Shown here piece by piece: positions 5,957 through 7,608 of a stretch of 7,608 nt of DNA; position 1 is the stretch's first letter, and each line of letters opens with the position of its first letter. A model generated the notes under the pieces. It was not told the origin of the DNA and did no database searches. It saw only the letters and a list, made by a program, of their open reading frames with translations. Source of the DNA: CAZLQG01 sp964561655 (GTDB taxonomy: Bacteria > Patescibacteriota > Doudnabacteria > UBA920); the NCBI GenBank assembly GCA_964561655.1, contig CAZLQG010000033.1, positions 1 to 7,608 on the forward strand. The letters run 5' to 3'. The position numbers and the translations under genes are program-made.

Positions 5957-6043
5957 ACTCGCTGGAAGCTTCAGGCTTTACAGCGACACTCGCGCTCCAA
6001 ACGCGGGTCCTCTGTTCTATTGATTTAGGATGGAGAAGATATC

Positions 6044-6067
6044 GGCTCTTTCACAGAGCCAAGGAGG
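6044..6067 (+). promoter_or_regulatory. Hairpin joined to a strong Shine-Dalgarno
   Basis: GGCTCT (6044-6049) and AGAGCC (6055-6060) form a perfect 6-bp hairpin with a 5-nt loop. It is followed directly by AAGGAGG (6061-6067), a full-strength ribosome-binding site. The site is 16 nt from the ATG at 6084, longer than usual. It supports 6084 over the in-frame ATG at 6030, which has only a weak TTAGG touching it. Confidence 0.6.
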
Positions 6068-6083
6068 ATATTGGTTAAGCAAA

Positions 6084-7067
6084 ATGGCAACACAAACGAC
6101 CAGCCCAATGGCGCCAGAGTGGACCAATTACGACATTGAGTTCAACGTGCTGGAGCCGCGGGAGGTTGGAGAGGGTGTGTATGAAGTCGCCATAACCGGA
6201 AAAGTCTTTGAAAAAGGAGAAAAGAAGAAGAAAGGCGCCATGGTTCCCAACCAGCGCCTGGAAGTCTACTGCGAGGGTGAGTTGGAACAAGCTTGCACGC
6301 AGGCTCCTTATGTCAAGACTGACCGGCGAGGTAACTTTCGATATGCCTTTGAAAACATTCCCCAAGGCGGGCCTCGCGGAACGGGCAAGATGCAAATTGA
6401 AGTTCGCATCTTCGGTTCGCCCATCAGCGAGGTACACACGGCGACCATACCCAAAAAGGAAAAGCCCAAGGCCAAAACCTTGGAAGCGCACGCTGGCGAC
6501 GGCGTGGAGGAAGACGGCAAAGTGAAATATGTCGTTACCCTCACCGCAAAAAACCAGTACGACAAGACCATCGACGCCGGGCAGGCAAGTTGGACTTGCG
6601 GCCCGGAAACCGGCACGGCTAATCTCTCCACCGGATTTACAACCCTCACCGTGGAACTCAAGAACAAGGGAGAGTTCAAGTTCGTAGCCGTCGCTACCAA
6701 AGTCAACCTCACTTCAAGCCCGATTACGCTCAAAGGACCGGAGAAGAAACTCGACAACCTGACGCTCAAGATCATGCCTCCCCACTTCGCCAACGACGAC
6801 GGTTCTTTCACTGTCACGGTGGAAAGCTGGGACGGCGATAATCTCCGCAGCAACGTGGAGTTCACCGCTACATGCTCCGAGACAATCCTTCGGGCATTCT
6901 CGCTCGACCGCAGACGACTCTTGAACGAAGGCAACACGCTTACGCTGCGCACCGGCGCTAGCGGCAAACTGACCTTTGTCCTTTACATTAATGACCCGTT
7001 TTCGGCCACTATGATTTTCGGCCTACAGAATGGGTTTACCCACGAGCAGATGTTTACCAAAATCTAA
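6084..7067 (+). CDS. Protein with three predicted bacterial Ig-like domains, no signal peptide
   Basis: This is a 327-residue protein from ATG 6084. An in-frame ATG at 6030 would add 18 residues but lies over a hairpin and the ribosome-binding site. I do not recognise a named family. The sequence is strand-rich and splits into three units, about 15-122, 132-218 and 225-327. A linker rich in K, E and P (123-130) separates the first two. Each unit has one cysteine in a similar strand (VYC63, WTC172, ATC264). Each later has a turn-strand pattern with a central glycine: TDRRGNFRYAF (79-89), LKNKGEFKFVAV (192-203), TGASGKLTFVLY (290-301). This resembles the invasin/Big_1 style of Ig-like fold. There is no signal peptide, sortase motif or membrane helix, so it is probably cytoplasmic, exported by another route, or part of a particle. 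Its codons are more G+C-rich than those of the minus-strand genes. It heads an operon with the next gene. Confidence 0.8.
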   Translation: MATQTTSPMAPEWTNYDIEFNVLEPREVGEGVYEVAITGKVFEKGEKKKKGAMVPNQRLEVYCEGELEQACTQAPYVKTDRRGNFRYAFENIPQGGPRGTGKMQIEVRIFGSPISEVHTATIPKKEKPKAKTLEAHAGDGVEEDGKVKYVVTLTAKNQYDKTIDAGQASWTCGPETGTANLSTGFTTLTVELKNKGEFKFVAVATKVNLTSSPITLKGPEKKLDNLTLKIMPPHFANDDGSFTVTVESWDGDNLRSNVEFTATCSETILRAFSLDRRRLLNEGNTLTLRTGASGKLTFVLYINDPFSATMIFGLQNGFTHEQMFTKI

Positions 7068-7073
7068 AAGGAG
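7068..7073 (+). promoter_or_regulatory. Ribosome-binding site of the second operon gene
   Basis: AAGGAG starts immediately after the stop codon of the Ig-like gene and stands 9 nt before GTG at 7083. It is a good match that fixes the unusual start codon. Confidence 0.75.
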
Positions 7074-7082
7074 AAGAAACTA

Positions 7083-7608
7083 GTGCCAAACATCTGGGCC
7101 AAACTTGCCGAGCATGGCCCCAAGATAATTGAGCTCGGCGCGAACGTGGGGATTCTGACTCACTTCCTCAAAAAGGATCCCCAGGGTCAATACCACATTG
7201 ACCCGCACGGCGCCAGGGCGGTATCGCCCCGACTGACCAAGACCCAGGCGCACGAGGAGCGCTGGTCATACTTGACCAGCAAGCTGGATGCGCCAACCTG
7301 CAATGAGATTTTGCTCGTCTTCATGCGCCTCCTTCATGAGGAGCAGGAAGCCGACCTGATTCAGTCTTCCTGGGCAAGCACTGGGGGTGACAATCTCAAT
7401 TCGGGCGAGGAAGCGTCATTCCTCGACCACCTCCGGCAAATCGCCGCAATCCGCGGCGAGGGACCCACCACAACCGCAACCCAACGGGCTCTCTGGCGGC
7501 GCGAACAACACCGCCGGCGAATCCGCTACTGCGACTCCTTAAACTGGATTAAAGACGATCCGAATGAATACCGGATTGTCTGGATCCAGCGGTTCCTCGG
7601 ACGCCGCT
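7083..7608 (+). CDS. Unrecognised protein, N-terminal 175 residues (cut by window end)
   Basis: The frame from GTG 7083 stays open to the window end, giving 175 codons and one extra base. I do not recognise it. It begins PNIWAKLAEHGPKIIELGA and is mostly helix-like and charged. A small-residue segment, TGGDNLNSGEE, lies at 100-110. A basic stretch, RREQHRRRIRY, lies at 139-149. Tryptophan-containing helices follow (LNWIKDD, YRIVWIQRFLGRR). There is no signal peptide or membrane segment. IIELGANVG (15-23) looks like the glycine loop of SAM-dependent methyltransferases, but nothing after it supports that fold. The gene lies 15 nt after the Ig-like gene with a good Shine-Dalgarno, so the two are probably co-translated and may act together. 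It is the most G+C-rich part of the window. Confidence 0.75.
   Translation, partial: MPNIWAKLAEHGPKIIELGANVGILTHFLKKDPQGQYHIDPHGARAVSPRLTKTQAHEERWSYLTSKLDAPTCNEILLVFMRLLHEEQEADLIQSSWASTGGDNLNSGEEASFLDHLRQIAAIRGEGPTTTATQRALWRREQHRRRIRYCDSLNWIKDDPNEYRIVWIQRFLGRR

Larger units (their letters stand above)
5696..6083. other. Divergent control region between tRNA-Leu and the plus-strand operon
   Basis: This 388-bp stretch has no convincing protein gene. From left to right it holds a degraded tRNA-Leu-like 5' segment (5705-5770), overlapping divergent promoters (5786-5836), and a nested inverted repeat with a terminator-like core (5878-5956). It then holds a hairpin TCGCTG/CAGCGA (5959-5964 and 5981-5986, with inner AAGC/GCTT) and a small hairpin CGCG/CGCG (5991-6005). 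Finally comes a hairpin GGCTCT/AGAGCC (6044-6060) joined to a strong Shine-Dalgarno. A transcript from the plus promoter would have a structured leader of about 240 nt. I cannot match it to a known riboswitch class by eye. Confidence 0.75.

Noticed and set aside
5808..6023. 71-residue plus-strand frame across the divergent region
   Set aside because: Its TTG start lies inside the -35 box, it runs through the inverted repeats, and it has no ribosome-binding site.
6030..6083. ATG at 6030 as start of the Ig-like gene
   Set aside because: It is in frame, but its ribosome-binding site is weak and touches the start. The extra 18 codons cover a hairpin and a perfect AAGGAGG, which fits a leader better. 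Not excluded.
6308..6967. 219-residue minus-strand open frame opposite the Ig-like gene, and shorter ones on both strands there
   Set aside because: They look like antisense shadows: no ribosome-binding site, no family resemblance, serine/arginine-rich composition typical of reverse frames.
7125..7151. IIELGANVG as motif I of a SAM-dependent methyltransferase
   Set aside because: The expected acidic motif after the second strand and the rest of the Rossmann fold are not visible. The following sequence is helical and charged, so a short match alone is not enough.

Overview
The window looks like a chromosomal piece of a bacterium, most likely a member of the Candidate Phyla Radiation (Patescibacteria). 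The lineage is an inference. It rests on A/T-rich low-complexity intergenic repeats, weak Shine-Dalgarno signals before the housekeeping genes, tRNAs with an encoded CCA, and the style of the SMC head and of the small multi-membrane-span protein. No rRNA is present to confirm it.

Left and middle part (1-5695), all on the minus strand and read from right to left: tRNA-Leu(TAG), ftsH (membrane AAA+ zinc protease), an unrecognised polytopic membrane protein, tRNA-Val(GAC) only 3 nt after that protein's stop, rnc (RNase III, GTG start), and the N-terminal 517 residues of smc, which runs off the left edge. rnc followed by smc is a familiar bacterial gene pair. The three gaps between these protein genes hold about 110-140 bp of A/T-rich repeat sequence with shared words. 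Two of the gaps carry a 33-bp perfect inverted repeat that brackets rnc's upstream side, the tRNA-Val and the membrane-protein gene. ftsH has its own near-consensus sigma70 promoter.

Divergent region (5696-6083): a 388-bp gap that is dense in signals. It holds two back-to-back promoters whose -35 boxes overlap in an 11-bp palindrome, and a degenerate copy of the 5' part of a tRNA-Leu. It also holds a nested inverted repeat with a terminator-like hairpin inside 14-bp outer arms, further hairpins, and a strong ribosome-binding site.

Right part (6084-7608), plus strand: two genes in an apparent operon, clearly richer in G+C than the minus-strand block. The first encodes a 327-residue all-beta protein that I read as three bacterial Ig-like domains without a signal peptide. 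The second, 15 nt downstream with its own good ribosome-binding site and a GTG start, is an unrecognised protein cut by the window end. The strand switch, composition change, neighbouring tRNA-Leu and lack of recognisable families make this the accessory, least-described part of the window. The minus-strand genes are ordinary housekeeping functions: protein quality control, RNA processing, chromosome segregation and tRNA supply.
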